A stretch of 64,000 bases of DNA from Candidatus Nitrospira nitrificans (GTDB lineage: Bacteria > Nitrospirota > Nitrospiria > Nitrospirales > Nitrospiraceae): positions 57,006-121,005 of the forward strand of contig NZ_CZPZ01000006.1 in the NCBI RefSeq assembly GCF_001458775.1, given 5' to 3'. Positions 22,605-31,076 of this stretch are shown in pieces (the stretch's first letter is position 1; each line of letters opens with the position of its first letter). Both the position numbers and the translations under genes were made by a program. The notes beneath the pieces are model-generated. The model was given only the letters and a program-made list of their open reading frames with translations, searched no databases and was not told the origin of the DNA.

Positions 22605-25601
22605 TTACGCTGTCAATTGCCTGTATAGAAGCGGCAGCTTTGTTGGAAGGGCTTCGACGCTATGAATGACGCAGTACCGTGCCTCGGCATACATGCGGCG
22701 CAGATAGGTCTCCGCATCTCGGTCGATCGTCACACAAAAGGTCTCAATTCCCCGTCGTCTTGCTTCCCGCAGCGCCGCCTTTGTATCTTCCAACGAGTAT
22801 TCATCCTTGTACTGATCATCCAATGGTCTGCCGTCGCTCAGCAGCACGAGGACGCGGTTCTTGGCGTCCCGCGCCACCAGCTTCGCCGTGGCGTGCCGGA
22901 TAGCGGCACCGTCTCGATTCTGATGACGAGGAGCCAGGCCACCAAGCCGATGCGCCGTCGTCGCCCCGAGTCGATCGTCAAAATCTTTGATCGTGAGAAA
23001 CTCGACATTCCCTCGTCCTTGGCCCGAGTAGGCATAGAGTCCGTACTGATCGCCGACGGCATCCAGCGCTTCACACAGGAGTACCAGACCTTCTTTCTCA
23101 ATGTCGATCACCCGCCGACCGGTTCCCAGGTCTCGACTGGTTGATCCACTGATGTCGATGAGGAAGGACACCGCGACGTCACGCGTTCGTTTTTCCCGCC
23201 GGATGTACAGCCGATCGTCGCCTTCCGCCCCTGCCCGCTGTTCTCCGGCTCGTCGGACCACGGCATCGAGATCCACCTCTTCGCCGTCGGTTTGCCCCGC
23301 GACGCGGCGAAAGGCCGGCGGTCGCAAGCCTTCAAAAAACCGGCGTAGCGACTTGACGGTACTCCGCTGCGTGGCCAACGTCTTCATGACGAATTCGTCA
23401 GACCCAGAATCCGCTGGGCGTTCGACCACACGACACCAATTCATCCGATAATCCTCGATCCGATGGTCCCATTCAGGGTAGAGGACGGCTCGTTCGCCGT
23501 GAGCCATTGTTTCCTGAGTCTGTGGGGCATCGATTTCAAGGGTCAGACATTGTTCAACGACCGACGGCAATGATCGCCCTTCGCGCAACATGTCGCCGCT
23601 TCCGGGTTCGTGGTCCCCGCTCCGCACGTGTTCCCCCGGAGAACGATCCGATTCCGTCGGAGACTTGTGTTGCCGGTCGAACCGTTCCGGGCTCCACGTG
23701 ATGAACTCAGGATTCATCGCGCCGCGATAGGCCACGTCGGTCACTGCTCGGTATTGGTCGCCCGGCTGCTCCGGTTTCGTCTGTCCCGCTTCCACATCTT
23801 TTTGTTCCTCGCACCGCTCCGCCGGTATCATCGCGCCGCGAGCCGCCAGCAGCTCCTCCAACCGGACAGAGACCTGATCGACCACCCGAACCGTTTCTTC
23901 CGCCGTAGCCGTGGTCTTGAGAACGGACCGGCACATGTTCCAGAGAATCGAGACTTCTTCCCGCACAGCCTTGGGTACTGCGGTATCCTCCGCTTCACCG
24001 GTGGAGAGTCTGAGGAGGCAGTCGACGACCAGTTCTTTCGGCATCACCCCTTGCGCAGGATCGCGTGGGACGATGGATTCAGCAGCCAATCGAGCGAGAT
24101 CGCACCGAAGTCCCGGATACTCGGTTTGCAGCAAGAATTCGATACGCGCATCTTCCAGCACGGTCCAGAGGTCCCGCACCAGGGCAGGATTCGGATAGAG
24201 CTGAAACAGCGCAGCCAGCGTCCCTGGTCTCGCTTCATTGGTTCGGCCATAACGCTGTCTCACGGTTTCGATCAGATCGGCCAGGGAGTCGAGCCTGAGT
24301 CGATACGTACCGAATTCCAAGTGCCCGGCTTCATGGGCCGCCATCACGAGATAGAGACGCTCGTTTTCCACGGCCGTCGGATACCGACGGAGCAGCGCCG
24401 GGAACGAAATGGCGCTCCCGTCTCCGCTGACCGTCGCGCGAACCGGTGCCGTCAACGAATCCGGAAGCGCCGCCACGGCGACATCCGCTCCACAGAGTCC
24501 CTGCACGAAGAGTTTCACCCGTCGCGCGACCAGCCGAAACGGCACGCCGCTCAAGGCCTGTTCGACCGAAGCCAGCGCTTTCCGCGACTCCACTGAAAAA
24601 TAGGCGCGCGCTCCGTCTGGGCTGTAGGCCGCGACTTCCATCCCGGCCTTAAACCAATTTTCAAATCGTGTGAGCGCTTCGGGTCGATCTCCGATGAGTC
24701 CGGCGAGTTCCGGGGCGCGACGCAGGTACTCGAGTGTCGCTTCGGCATGCTTCTCCGCCAGCAAAGCGCCGTACTGCAACAGCCGGATCCGCCATTCCAT
24801 CGACGGCAACGTTCCCAAGAGGTCGGGTGATTCTGCAAGCCACGTCATGCCGGACTCGGGGGAATGTTCGGCCAGCACGAGGCACAGGGACACGACCTTT
24901 TCCCGAATAGCCGGGTGTTCGATGTTTCTCAGAATGGCCGGGCTGGTTCTGAGATACTCCATGGTCGCCACGTAATCCGGCTTCCCTAGGCTATTCGGCA
25001 CAATCAATTTCATGCCCACGGTTGCCCAATCCCTCACGCTTTCCAAAGGCAGCACAGGGGCCAGTTTGGAGATCTGTCGGATGAACTCAAGCCCGACGAC
25101 GACATTGACCTGAGTCAGTTCTATGCTGATATCGAGCCAGGGTCGCACGTGTGCAGTCGGAACATCGGCGAGAATCTGCGGAGCCTGCCGGATGTATTCG
25201 AGCGCGACGTTGGCATCTTGCTCGGCGATTTCCAGACCGATGGTCAGAACCTCGGTGCGCGCATCGGCTGATTCGATCAGCCCGAGGACCATGGGACTAT
25301 CCTTGAAATATTTGAGCGCGGATGCCCCGGAAGATTCAGCCAGTGCGACCCCGAGATCGAGCCATAAAAGAATATGCGAAAGTCCGCCGCGCCGGTCGAG
25401 CTCAGGCACTGCCGCCAACGCCGCAGTAGCTGCTTTCTCGGACAACTCCTGGAGTTCATCGAGCAGGGTCAGTGCCCGTGCGGCAGCATCCGGTTTGCCG
25501 GTGGCCTGCGGCAAACGGGTCACCAGCGGCTCTGCGACCGCCGGACTCACCTCGCGGACCACCCGTTGGAGCAAGATCTGTTGACTCGACATGTCTGTCA
25601 T
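22605..25601 (-). CDS. Large NorD-like protein: helical repeats, HExxH motif and C-terminal VWA domain
   Basis: 998 aa from the ATG at MTDMSSQQ; longer versions would collide with the divergent FTR-like gene. Residues about 95-345 hold six or seven 38-residue helical repeats with the signature (L/M)E(Y/F)(I/L)R..P..L. HEAGH follows at 423-427, a zinc-peptidase-like motif, then a charged middle. The C-terminal VWA domain (about 805-995) has its metal site at DISGS (816-820) and LLSDGRP. NorD/CbbO proteins help activate partner enzymes together with a MoxR-type ATPase, but none is encoded nearby. It is probably cytosolic. The partner is unknown. Confidence 0.8.
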   Translation of the reverse strand: MTDMSSQQILLQRVVREVSPAVAEPLVTRLPQATGKPDAAARALTLLDELQELSEKAATAALAAVPELDRRGGLSHILLWLDLGVALAESSGASALKYFKDSPMVLGLIESADARTEVLTIGLEIAEQDANVALEYIRQAPQILADVPTAHVRPWLDISIELTQVNVVVGLEFIRQISKLAPVLPLESVRDWATVGMKLIVPNSLGKPDYVATMEYLRTSPAILRNIEHPAIREKVVSLCLVLAEHSPESGMTWLAESPDLLGTLPSMEWRIRLLQYGALLAEKHAEATLEYLRRAPELAGLIGDRPEALTRFENWFKAGMEVAAYSPDGARAYFSVESRKALASVEQALSGVPFRLVARRVKLFVQGLCGADVAVAALPDSLTAPVRATVSGDGSAISFPALLRRYPTAVENERLYLVMAAHEAGHLEFGTYRLRLDSLADLIETVRQRYGRTNEARPGTLAALFQLYPNPALVRDLWTVLEDARIEFLLQTEYPGLRCDLARLAAESIVPRDPAQGVMPKELVVDCLLRLSTGEAEDTAVPKAVREEVSILWNMCRSVLKTTATAEETVRVVDQVSVRLEELLAARGAMIPAERCEEQKDVEAGQTKPEQPGDQYRAVTDVAYRGAMNPEFITWSPERFDRQHKSPTESDRSPGEHVRSGDHEPGSGDMLREGRSLPSVVEQCLTLEIDAPQTQETMAHGERAVLYPEWDHRIEDYRMNWCRVVERPADSGSDEFVMKTLATQRSTVKSLRRFFEGLRPPAFRRVAGQTDGEEVDLDAVVRRAGEQRAGAEGDDRLYIRREKRTRDVAVSFLIDISGSTSRDLGTGRRVIDIEKEGLVLLCEALDAVGDQYGLYAYSGQGRGNVEFLTIKDFDDRLGATTAHRLGGLAPRHQNRDGAAIRHATAKLVARDAKNRVLVLLSDGRPLDDQYKDEYSLEDTKAALREARRRGIETFCVTIDRDAETYLRRMYAEARYCVIHSVEALPTKLPLLYRQLTA

Positions 25602-25700
25602 GGCGTAGGACGAAAATCCGTTGAGTGACGGATTGTAAAGCAGCGAATTACCCTTGTAAACTAGCGCTTCTGCCCATCGTCGCTCAAGAGGAGGAGGTCC

Positions 25701-26141
25701 ATGGCTGAGCCGACAGAGGAAAGTCTCGAGAAGATACGAAAGTTCGTGCAAGGATTTGCCGAGAAAAGCGGGACCACCATGCATCCCAACCCTGCCGTGA
25801 CGGAGGCGGTGGTCAAGGGATTAGGGTCTCATATCGACGAACTTGGGAAACCGCTCTGCCCCTGTAATTTTTACAAGGACAAAGCAGCCGAAGCCAAGCT
25901 CCGACGTTGGATCTGCGCGTGCGATGAAATGCAAATTTACAAATACTGCCACTGCCTCCTGTTCGTTCGCGAAGACGGGATGCCGATTACCGAATATTTG
26001 CCGGAAGGCCATGAAGGTCGAGAAGTGTATGGTGTGGTCATTGATCCGACCCCTGACAAGGGTCGCGCCCTCAAGCACAAGGCTGTCCGGACTCCAACCG
26101 AGCCGGACGAGTCCACGTCAATGTCGGCTTCCTCGACATGA
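25701..26141 (+). CDS. Ferredoxin:thioredoxin reductase catalytic chain-like protein
   Basis: 146 aa. The cysteine pattern is exact for the family: Cys53-Pro-Cys55, Cys72-Ala-Cys74 and Cys83-His-Cys85, giving a 4Fe-4S cluster beside an active disulfide (CPCNFYKDK, ICACDEMQ, KYCHCLLF). It would pass electrons from ferredoxin to thioredoxin-like proteins. The usual variable chain is not adjacent. A 40-residue polar tail is added. GGAGGAGG precedes the ATG. The stop overlaps the next ATG by four bases, which couples it to an exported protein. Confidence 0.92.
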   Translation: MAEPTEESLEKIRKFVQGFAEKSGTTMHPNPAVTEAVVKGLGSHIDELGKPLCPCNFYKDKAAEAKLRRWICACDEMQIYKYCHCLLFVREDGMPITEYLPEGHEGREVYGVVIDPTPDKGRALKHKAVRTPTEPDESTSMSASST

Positions 26142-26755
26142 GGTGGCGTGACGGGCAATTCAGATACTCGTTCATCAGTCTGCTGCTGATCTGCAGCTTC
26201 CACGCGGCACCGGCACAGGCGGTGATGTCGGGCTCATCGAACCCACCGACCTTCAACGAGAAAGAGCTGTTCGCCTACAGGGCAAAAGGTCGAGGAAGTG
26301 CGGCCGGACAAGTATTCCTGCGCGCATCCTCTGGAAAAGCCGTGACTCAGGCCGGCGCCTCGATCTACTTGATTCCGATGGTTTCCTCTACTCGCTCCTG
26401 GTTCGACAAACATGTGCGGGAGAACTCCTGCCCGTCAAAAGGCGGAGCATCGTCCTCGGAAAGCCCCATGCCGCAGGGGTCGCCTGTGGAATGCCTTCGT
26501 GAGGTCATGGCTCAACTGCTGACCGATAAGAAACTGATTCCCTATCTTCGTGCGACGAGGGCCAATCCGACCGGTCATTTTTGGTTCACGAAAGTTCCGG
26601 CCGGCCGCTATTATGTCGTCAGCCTGCTCGAGGGGAGCGGGGGAGCCCACCAGGATGAACGAGCCGTGGGGATCGCCTGGCTGACCATGGATCTCGAGGT
26701 CGACGAAAAAGCAACCAACCTGGTGGTCACGGACTGCAAGAGCATCCTCTGTTGA
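26138..26755 (+). CDS. Exported protein of unknown function coupled to the FTR-like gene
   Basis: 205 aa with a signal peptide (hydrophobic residues about 11-23, cleavage near AQA). The mature chain contains a beta-sandwich-like GQVFLRASSGKAVTQAGASIYLIP start and a GHFWFTKVPAGRYYVVSLLEG segment, as in carboxypeptidase-regulatory-like domains found in periplasmic proteins. Two or three cysteines could form disulfides. Overlap with the upstream stop (ATGA) implies coupled translation. Function not known. Confidence 0.7.
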   Translation: MRWRDGQFRYSFISLLLICSFHAAPAQAVMSGSSNPPTFNEKELFAYRAKGRGSAAGQVFLRASSGKAVTQAGASIYLIPMVSSTRSWFDKHVRENSCPSKGGASSSESPMPQGSPVECLREVMAQLLTDKKLIPYLRATRANPTGHFWFTKVPAGRYYVVSLLEGSGGAHQDERAVGIAWLTMDLEVDEKATNLVVTDCKSILC

Positions 26756-26797
26756 TCCACCGCTGCCGTTCGTGTGGTCCGGTCATGAGGATAGGCC

Positions 26798-27481
26798 ATG
26801 AGAATTCTGCTCGTTGAAGACGATGCCGATCTGGCTCAATTCATCAGAAAGGGATTGAAAGAAGAGCACTATGTGGTGGATGTAGCCGCCGACGGTGAAG
26901 AAGGCTTGTTGTTGGCGTTGAACAACGCGTACGATCTCTTGATCCTCGACATCATGTTGCCGAAGCTTGACGGCCTGACTCTCTGCCGTCGCGTTCGCGA
27001 CAAGGGCATTTCCACTCCGGTGCTCCTGTTGACGGCGCGCAATACGGTGGAGACCAAGGTCTCCGGCTTTGATACGGGCGCGGATCAATTTTTGGCGAAG
27101 CCGTTCGCCTTCGCGGAATTGTTGGCTGGGATCAGAGCGCTGTTGCGCCGGGGTAGTTCTCAACCACTCGCCCATCTGCAGGCGGCCGACCTGAGATTGG
27201 ATCCGGCGTCTCATCGCGTTTGGCGCGCTGGACAGGAAATCTCCCTGACGAATAAAGAGTATGCCCTGCTGGAGTTCCTCTTGCGGAACAAGAATCGTGT
27301 GCTCACGAGAACGGCGATCATCGAACATGTGTGGGACATCAGCTATGATCCCATGACGAACATCGTCGACGCCCACATCCGAGCCCTCCGGGCAAAGATC
27401 GACCGAGACTTTTCGCCAGCCTTGATCGCCACGGTGCGTGGCGCCGGGTATATGCTGGAAGAGCCGGACGCCTCCGCATGA
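26798..27481 (+). CDS. OmpR/PhoB-family response regulator
   Basis: 227 aa. Receiver domain with the phospho-acceptor Asp51 (LLILDIMLP), acidic pair in VEDDAD, the Thr of LLTARN and Lys98 in FLAKPF. The C-terminal winged helix (about 130-222) ends with RGAGYML. It pairs with the kinase whose ATG overlaps its stop by four bases. Target sites are plausibly the three TGAAG-N3-TCTTCA promoters that follow at 29.16-29.82 kb, since OmpR-type regulators bind half-sites 11 bp apart; this is inference. Confidence 0.95.
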   Translation: MRILLVEDDADLAQFIRKGLKEEHYVVDVAADGEEGLLLALNNAYDLLILDIMLPKLDGLTLCRRVRDKGISTPVLLLTARNTVETKVSGFDTGADQFLAKPFAFAELLAGIRALLRRGSSQPLAHLQAADLRLDPASHRVWRAGQEISLTNKEYALLEFLLRNKNRVLTRTAIIEHVWDISYDPMTNIVDAHIRALRAKIDRDFSPALIATVRGAGYMLEEPDASA

Positions 27482-28914
27482 AATCCCTGCGTAGTTTGAT
27501 CAGTTGGTCCGCCTTCGTCTTGATGGCGGGGCTTCTCCTCTTTTCCGCTCTCGTGTATGCCACGAGTGAGATCTTGCTCCATCGTTTTGTGGATGGACGG
27601 CTGCTCGTATTGGCGGAAACCCTAGCCGAGTTTGTGGAGTGGCATCCCGAATTCTTTGAACCCGGCGGCAAGGACTCCGCTCCGACCAACGAATTGACTC
27701 ACAGCGCCACGGAACAACAGGTACTGCCCGATGTGACTCACGCCCTTCGTATCTTTTCAACGGACGGCTCGCTCTTGTGGAGAAGCGCGCACGCGACCGC
27801 GCAAGAGTCGCTTCCCCCTCGCGTGTTGGAGCAGGTCCGACTCAAGAACATCTGGTTCGAGACCCTCGACGCGCCCGATGGGACGCCTGCGCGGCACCTG
27901 TTCCTCTTCTTTACCGGTAAGGACCATGCGCGGTACATCTTGCAGGCGGAAACCTCGCTGCTCCATTATCAGGAAACTCTGAATGGCCTTGTGTTTCTGC
28001 TCGCCCTTGGATCCGGGGCCACTCTGATCCTGGCCTGGGTCGGCAGCCTCTGGCTGGCAAAGAAAGTGATGGCTCCCATTGACGCGTTGTGTACGGGAGC
28101 GGAAACCCTGTCGGAATCCGACCTTGGAAAACGCTTGACGATGGATTCACCCTATCGAGAGTTTCGGCGACTCACCCAGGCGGTCAATTCCGTGTTGGAT
28201 CAGTTCCAGCGAGGCAGTGAGGTCCAACGGAACTTTTGTGAAATCGCCGCCCACGAAATGAAGACGCCCCTGACCATCCTGCAGGGAAACCTGGAAGTGG
28301 CGCTCATGAAAGCGAGGACTCCGGAAGAATATCATGAAGTGTTACTCAACAATCTTCAGCAAGTGGATCGGCTCATCGCCTTGACCCGTCCACTCTTGAC
28401 GCTCGCGAAATTCACCAGCAGTAAACCGCCGGTCAATCTCGTGCCGCTCGCCGTGGAACCTCTCATTCAAGAGCTTGTGGATGAGTTGATGCTCTTGGCG
28501 GATGATCGTCAGATCACTTTACGGTTTGAATCTCAACCGGTTCCCTTCGTGCTCGGCGATGCCCAGTGGCTCAAACAGGCCATGATCAATCTGCTCGACA
28601 ATGCGCTGCGTTACACTCCATCCGGTGGAGCCGTCACCATCCGACTGCAGACCGTCGGCCAAGAGGTGGCGGTGGCGGTCGAGGACACGGGCCACGGAAT
28701 CGAGCCGGAGAATATTCCCCATCTGTTCGAGCGATTCTACCGCACCGATTGGGCCAGGGCGAAAGATTCGGCCGGTACCGGGCTGGGACTTCCTATCGTG
28801 AAGGAAATCATGGAGGCTCACGGCGGCAGCATTTCCGTCGTAAGCGAAGTCAACAAAGGCTCCATCTTCACTTTGCGCTTGCCGGCTCTCCCTCAGCAGA
28901 CGGTTTCTGCCTAG
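27478..28914 (+). CDS. Sensor histidine kinase
   Basis: 478 aa. A first membrane helix (about 8-30), a periplasmic sensor of some 130 residues, a second helix (about 165-190), a HAMP linker, then a HisKA domain with His259 in AAHEMKTPLT. The ATPase domain has LLDNALRY, EDTGHGIE and GTGLGLPI. The sensor has no recognised ligand fold. It phosphorylates the preceding regulator. No terminator-like structure is seen before the following promoter cluster. Confidence 0.94.
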   Translation: MKSLRSLISWSAFVLMAGLLLFSALVYATSEILLHRFVDGRLLVLAETLAEFVEWHPEFFEPGGKDSAPTNELTHSATEQQVLPDVTHALRIFSTDGSLLWRSAHATAQESLPPRVLEQVRLKNIWFETLDAPDGTPARHLFLFFTGKDHARYILQAETSLLHYQETLNGLVFLLALGSGATLILAWVGSLWLAKKVMAPIDALCTGAETLSESDLGKRLTMDSPYREFRRLTQAVNSVLDQFQRGSEVQRNFCEIAAHEMKTPLTILQGNLEVALMKARTPEEYHEVLLNNLQQVDRLIALTRPLLTLAKFTSSKPPVNLVPLAVEPLIQELVDELMLLADDRQITLRFESQPVPFVLGDAQWLKQAMINLLDNALRYTPSGGAVTIRLQTVGQEVAVAVEDTGHGIEPENIPHLFERFYRTDWARAKDSAGTGLGLPIVKEIMEAHGGSISVVSEVNKGSIFTLRLPALPQQTVSA

Positions 28915-29163
28915 CGATTCTCGAAGCGCCTGGCTCCGACCGCTTTAGCGCGTGCGTGCGCACGGCGTTCTCATGCGGCGCTTATCCTCACCCACCTCTG
29001 ATTAGGCCATCGCAGCATCTCTTCACACAAGTACACGACCATAACCAACGCGAAACGTTCTTTCGATAGCCTGTCCCCATGAAGTCCTATCATTGGGATA
29101 GAGAGAGCCCGCCGGGCGCCGTGGCACAATAACATCGGCGGCAGCCGTGTTCCAGCGAGAACA

Positions 29164-29216
29164 TGAAGAGATCTTCACTATGGATTCATAATCTCTTCAC
29201 GACGGTCCGCTATGCT
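29164..29216 (+). promoter_or_regulatory. Regulatory site 1 of the small-gene cluster
   Basis: TGAAGAGATCTTCA (29164-29177), further CA-ending half-sites 11 and 22 bp on (ATTCA, TCTTCA), and a -10 like TATGCT at 29211. The ATG of the 79-aa gene is 102 bp after the first base. No -35 consensus, as expected for an activated promoter. Confidence 0.65.
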
Positions 29217-29265
29217 GAATTTGTAAATACTTTACGAAAGAGTCCATAGAAAGGAAGGGAACAAC

Positions 29266-29505
29266 ATGGCCAATATAATCGATGCTTCCATGGTGTGTTT
29301 TCCGTACGTTATGGCGGGATTGGGACAAGCAATTATCGTGGGGACGCACTCGGCCGGACGAACAGTCCGTGATACAGCCGACGAGATGATAGGTCGGAAG
29401 ATCCCTCTCGCGATATTTGACGAGGGACTCATGGCATCGCGCAAAGCAGATGCACGTTGCAAGGTTTGCTTTATACCGGGCTGTTCCGTGTTTGCACCAC
29501 GTTGA
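29266..29505 (+). CDS. Small protein of unknown function, first of three
   Basis: 79 aa. GGAAGG eight bases before the ATG supports translation. Residues about 9-26 (MVCFPYVMAGLG...) are hydrophobic and could span or touch the membrane. The middle is charged and the end holds a Cys cluster (CKVC and PGC, residues 65-73). I do not recognise the family. It shares its promoter layout with the two tiny membrane genes that follow, so all three are likely induced together. Confidence 0.5.
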   Translation: MANIIDASMVCFPYVMAGLGQAIIVGTHSAGRTVRDTADEMIGRKIPLAIFDEGLMASRKADARCKVCFIPGCSVFAPR

Positions 29506-29574
29506 GGATCAGGACATGGAACATCAGAGGAATACTAAGATGTGCTTCATAGCCCATTGAGGAAACCTTCTACA

Positions 29575-29627
29575 TGAAGGACTCTTCACGATTTCATCAT
29601 GGAGACTTCATCTTGACGGTGTATAAA
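29575..29627 (+). promoter_or_regulatory. Regulatory site 2 of the small-gene cluster
   Basis: TGAAGGACTCTTCA (29575-29588), half-sites CATCA and ACTTCA 11 and 22 bp on, and TATAAA at 29622, exactly 47 bases from the first T, as in sites 1 and 3. The next ATG is at 29660. Confidence 0.65.
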
Positions 29628-29659
29628 AACATGAAAGTGAAAGGGGGTGGACAACAATC

Positions 29660-29746
29660 ATGATTTCTTTTATCGAAGTGTTCCTATTGGCCGCTATATT
29701 CGGAGTGTTGTACGCAATGGTGCAGCTCGCCGGTGGACGGAACTGA
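29660..29746 (+). CDS. 28-aa single-span membrane microprotein
   Basis: The chain is almost entirely one hydrophobic helix: FIEVFLLAAIFGVLYAMVQL, then a short polar end GGRN. GGGGG-rich leader (AAAGGGGGTGG) gives a ribosome binding site 8-10 bases before the ATG. It lies in the same arrangement as the microprotein at 29861 and resembles it (F..LLA..A.FG..Y at matching places). Such peptides often stabilise membrane complexes, but the partner is unknown. Confidence 0.55.
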   Translation: MISFIEVFLLAAIFGVLYAMVQLAGGRN

Positions 29747-29769
29747 GTTAGCTGGCTCTCGTTGAATTA

Positions 29770-29822
29770 TGAAGACTTCTTCATAATTTCATCATCGCCC
29801 ATTCATGTTCGAGCATTATCTT
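29770..29822 (+). promoter_or_regulatory. Regulatory site 3 of the small-gene cluster
   Basis: TGAAGACTTCTTCA (29770-29783), half-sites CATCA and CATTCA 11 and 22 bp on, and TATCTT at 29817. After the first site the next ten bases nearly equal those of site 2 (NATTTCATCAT). The ATG follows at 29861. Confidence 0.65.
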
Positions 29823-29860
29823 TTATTCAAGTGAGTTGATCGTAACAGGAGGTAAAGACC

Positions 29861-29944
29861 ATGACGACATTATTCTTTGCGTTGCTCGCGCTGACCGCTG
29901 TTTTCGGAACGATGTACAAGCTGGCGTTCCTCGACCGTGAGTAA
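29861..29944 (+). CDS. 27-aa single-span membrane microprotein
   Basis: One hydrophobic helix (TLFFALLALTAVFGTMYKLA) with a short charged end FLDRE. AGGAGG stands seven bases before the ATG, a very strong ribosome binding site for so short a frame, which argues for real translation. It is related in pattern to the 28-aa protein 110 bp upstream. A hairpin at 29981-30020 follows. Confidence 0.6.
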   Translation: MTTLFFALLALTAVFGTMYKLAFLDRE

Positions 29945-29980
29945 AAAGGAGCGTCCTCTCGCCGACATATTCCTGAAGCG

Positions 29981-30020
29981 CGCCGTGTCCGCAGTCTTGC
30001 CTATGGACGGCGACACGGCG
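29981..30020. terminator. Hairpin between the microprotein gene and smpB
   Basis: CGCCGTGTC at 29981-29989 pairs with GACACGGCG at 30012-30020. It lies between convergent genes. No T-run follows, so it is a weak terminator candidate. Confidence 0.35.
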
Positions 30021-30048
30021 TCCTTCGAACGGGTCGCGAATGTCCTCC

Positions 30049-30522
30049 TCACTTCCGTTCTTTGATCGCCCGTTCCACTTCTCGGCCGGCCTCCCGAGCT
30101 TTGATCGATTCTCGGCGATCATGTTGCTTCTTTCCTTTGGCTAGCCCGAGCTCGACCTTGGCCTGGCCCCGCGCTGAAAAATAGATGCGGAGCGGAATCA
30201 GCGTGAGGCCTTTCTGCTGGGTTTTCCCCAGGAGCTTGTTGATCTCCTTTCGATGTAGGAGCAGTTTGCGGGTCCTGATCGGATCATGGTTCATCATGTT
30301 GCCGTGACTGTAGGGGCTGATGTGGCAGTGATGAAGAAAAACCTCCCCCTCTTTCACACTGGCGTAGCTGTCCTGTAAATTCACTCGCCGGTCACGAAGC
30401 GATTTCACCTCGGTCCCCTTGAGGACAATGCCAGCCTCAAACTTTTCCTCGATAAAATAATCGTGGTACGCCTTCCGATTGGTGGCGACGACTGCCTGCT
30501 GATCATCTGTCTCTTTGGCCAT
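30049..30522 (-). CDS. smpB: SsrA-binding protein
   Basis: 157 aa from the ATG at MAKETDDQ; further upstream codons have no family likeness. It binds tmRNA and brings it to stalled ribosomes. Seen: [36 protein letters not shown], and the basic end with [13 protein letters not shown] and a C-terminal helix. The tmRNA gene is not in this window. It is divergent from dciA. Confidence 0.95.
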   Translation of the reverse strand: MAKETDDQQAVVATNRKAYHDYFIEEKFEAGIVLKGTEVKSLRDRRVNLQDSYASVKEGEVFLHHCHISPYSHGNMMNHDPIRTRKLLLHRKEINKLLGKTQQKGLTLIPLRIYFSARGQAKVELGLAKGKKQHDRRESIKAREAGREVERAIKERK

Positions 30523-30572
30523 GAACTGAACCGATGCCTTGATCCGTTCTCTGCTACCGCCTATGATGCCAC

Positions 30573-31076
30573 ATGGCTGGCCCTCGTACGCTCGATTCCT
30601 TTGGGAACATCCTGTCCGGTCTTTCCAAGCGGCTGGGTCTTGAATCGAGACTGTTGGAACTTCGCTTGCAGCGTCGTTGGCATGAGCTCGTGGGCGAGCC
30701 CATGGCGTCCCACACCTGGCCGGCACAGATCCGCTTCAAGAAGCTCTACCTCGTCGTCAGAAACTCCGTCTGGCTGCAACAACTGACGTTCCTCAAGCCG
30801 GCGCTCTTGACCAAACTGCAGGCAGAGTTCGGAACGGAATGCGTGACCGACATTGCGTGTCGTGTCGGAGAAATTCCCGCCGATTCGGCGGCTTCTTCAT
30901 CATGTCTCACCACCGACCTCGGAACACCTCGGCCGGAGGAGTCTTCAGCTGAGGTATGCTCGCATACCACCGTCATTCAAGATCCCGCGCTCCGGGAACA
31001 CTTCAGAAAGGTGATATCGGCTTACCTGGTCCAGGCTCCGCCTCCACCGGCAAGGGGTCCGTCACGCGTCCCTTAA
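30573..31076 (+). CDS. dciA: DciA-like helicase loader (DUF721)
   Basis: 167 aa. The N-terminal 95 residues match DUF721: [55 protein letters not shown]. This family loads the replicative DnaB helicase in bacteria without DnaC/DnaI, and its place near gyrA-dnaA fits. The C-terminal 70 residues are low-complexity. Its last 74 bp overlap the end of the convergent gene at 31003. Family match is clear; function is inferred from studied members. Confidence 0.85.
   Translation: MAGPRTLDSFGNILSGLSKRLGLESRLLELRLQRRWHELVGEPMASHTWPAQIRFKKLYLVVRNSVWLQQLTFLKPALLTKLQAEFGTECVTDIACRVGEIPADSAASSSCLTTDLGTPRPEESSAEVCSHTTVIQDPALREHFRKVISAYLVQAPPPPARGPSRVP

Noticed and set aside
23610..24596. 328-codon frame opposite the NorD-like gene
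   Set aside because: Antisense shadow in a GC-rich gene; the sense protein has ordered repeats and motifs.
29507..29560. 14-codon frame between the first two small genes
   Set aside because: No ribosome binding site and no helix; judged untranslated leader sequence.
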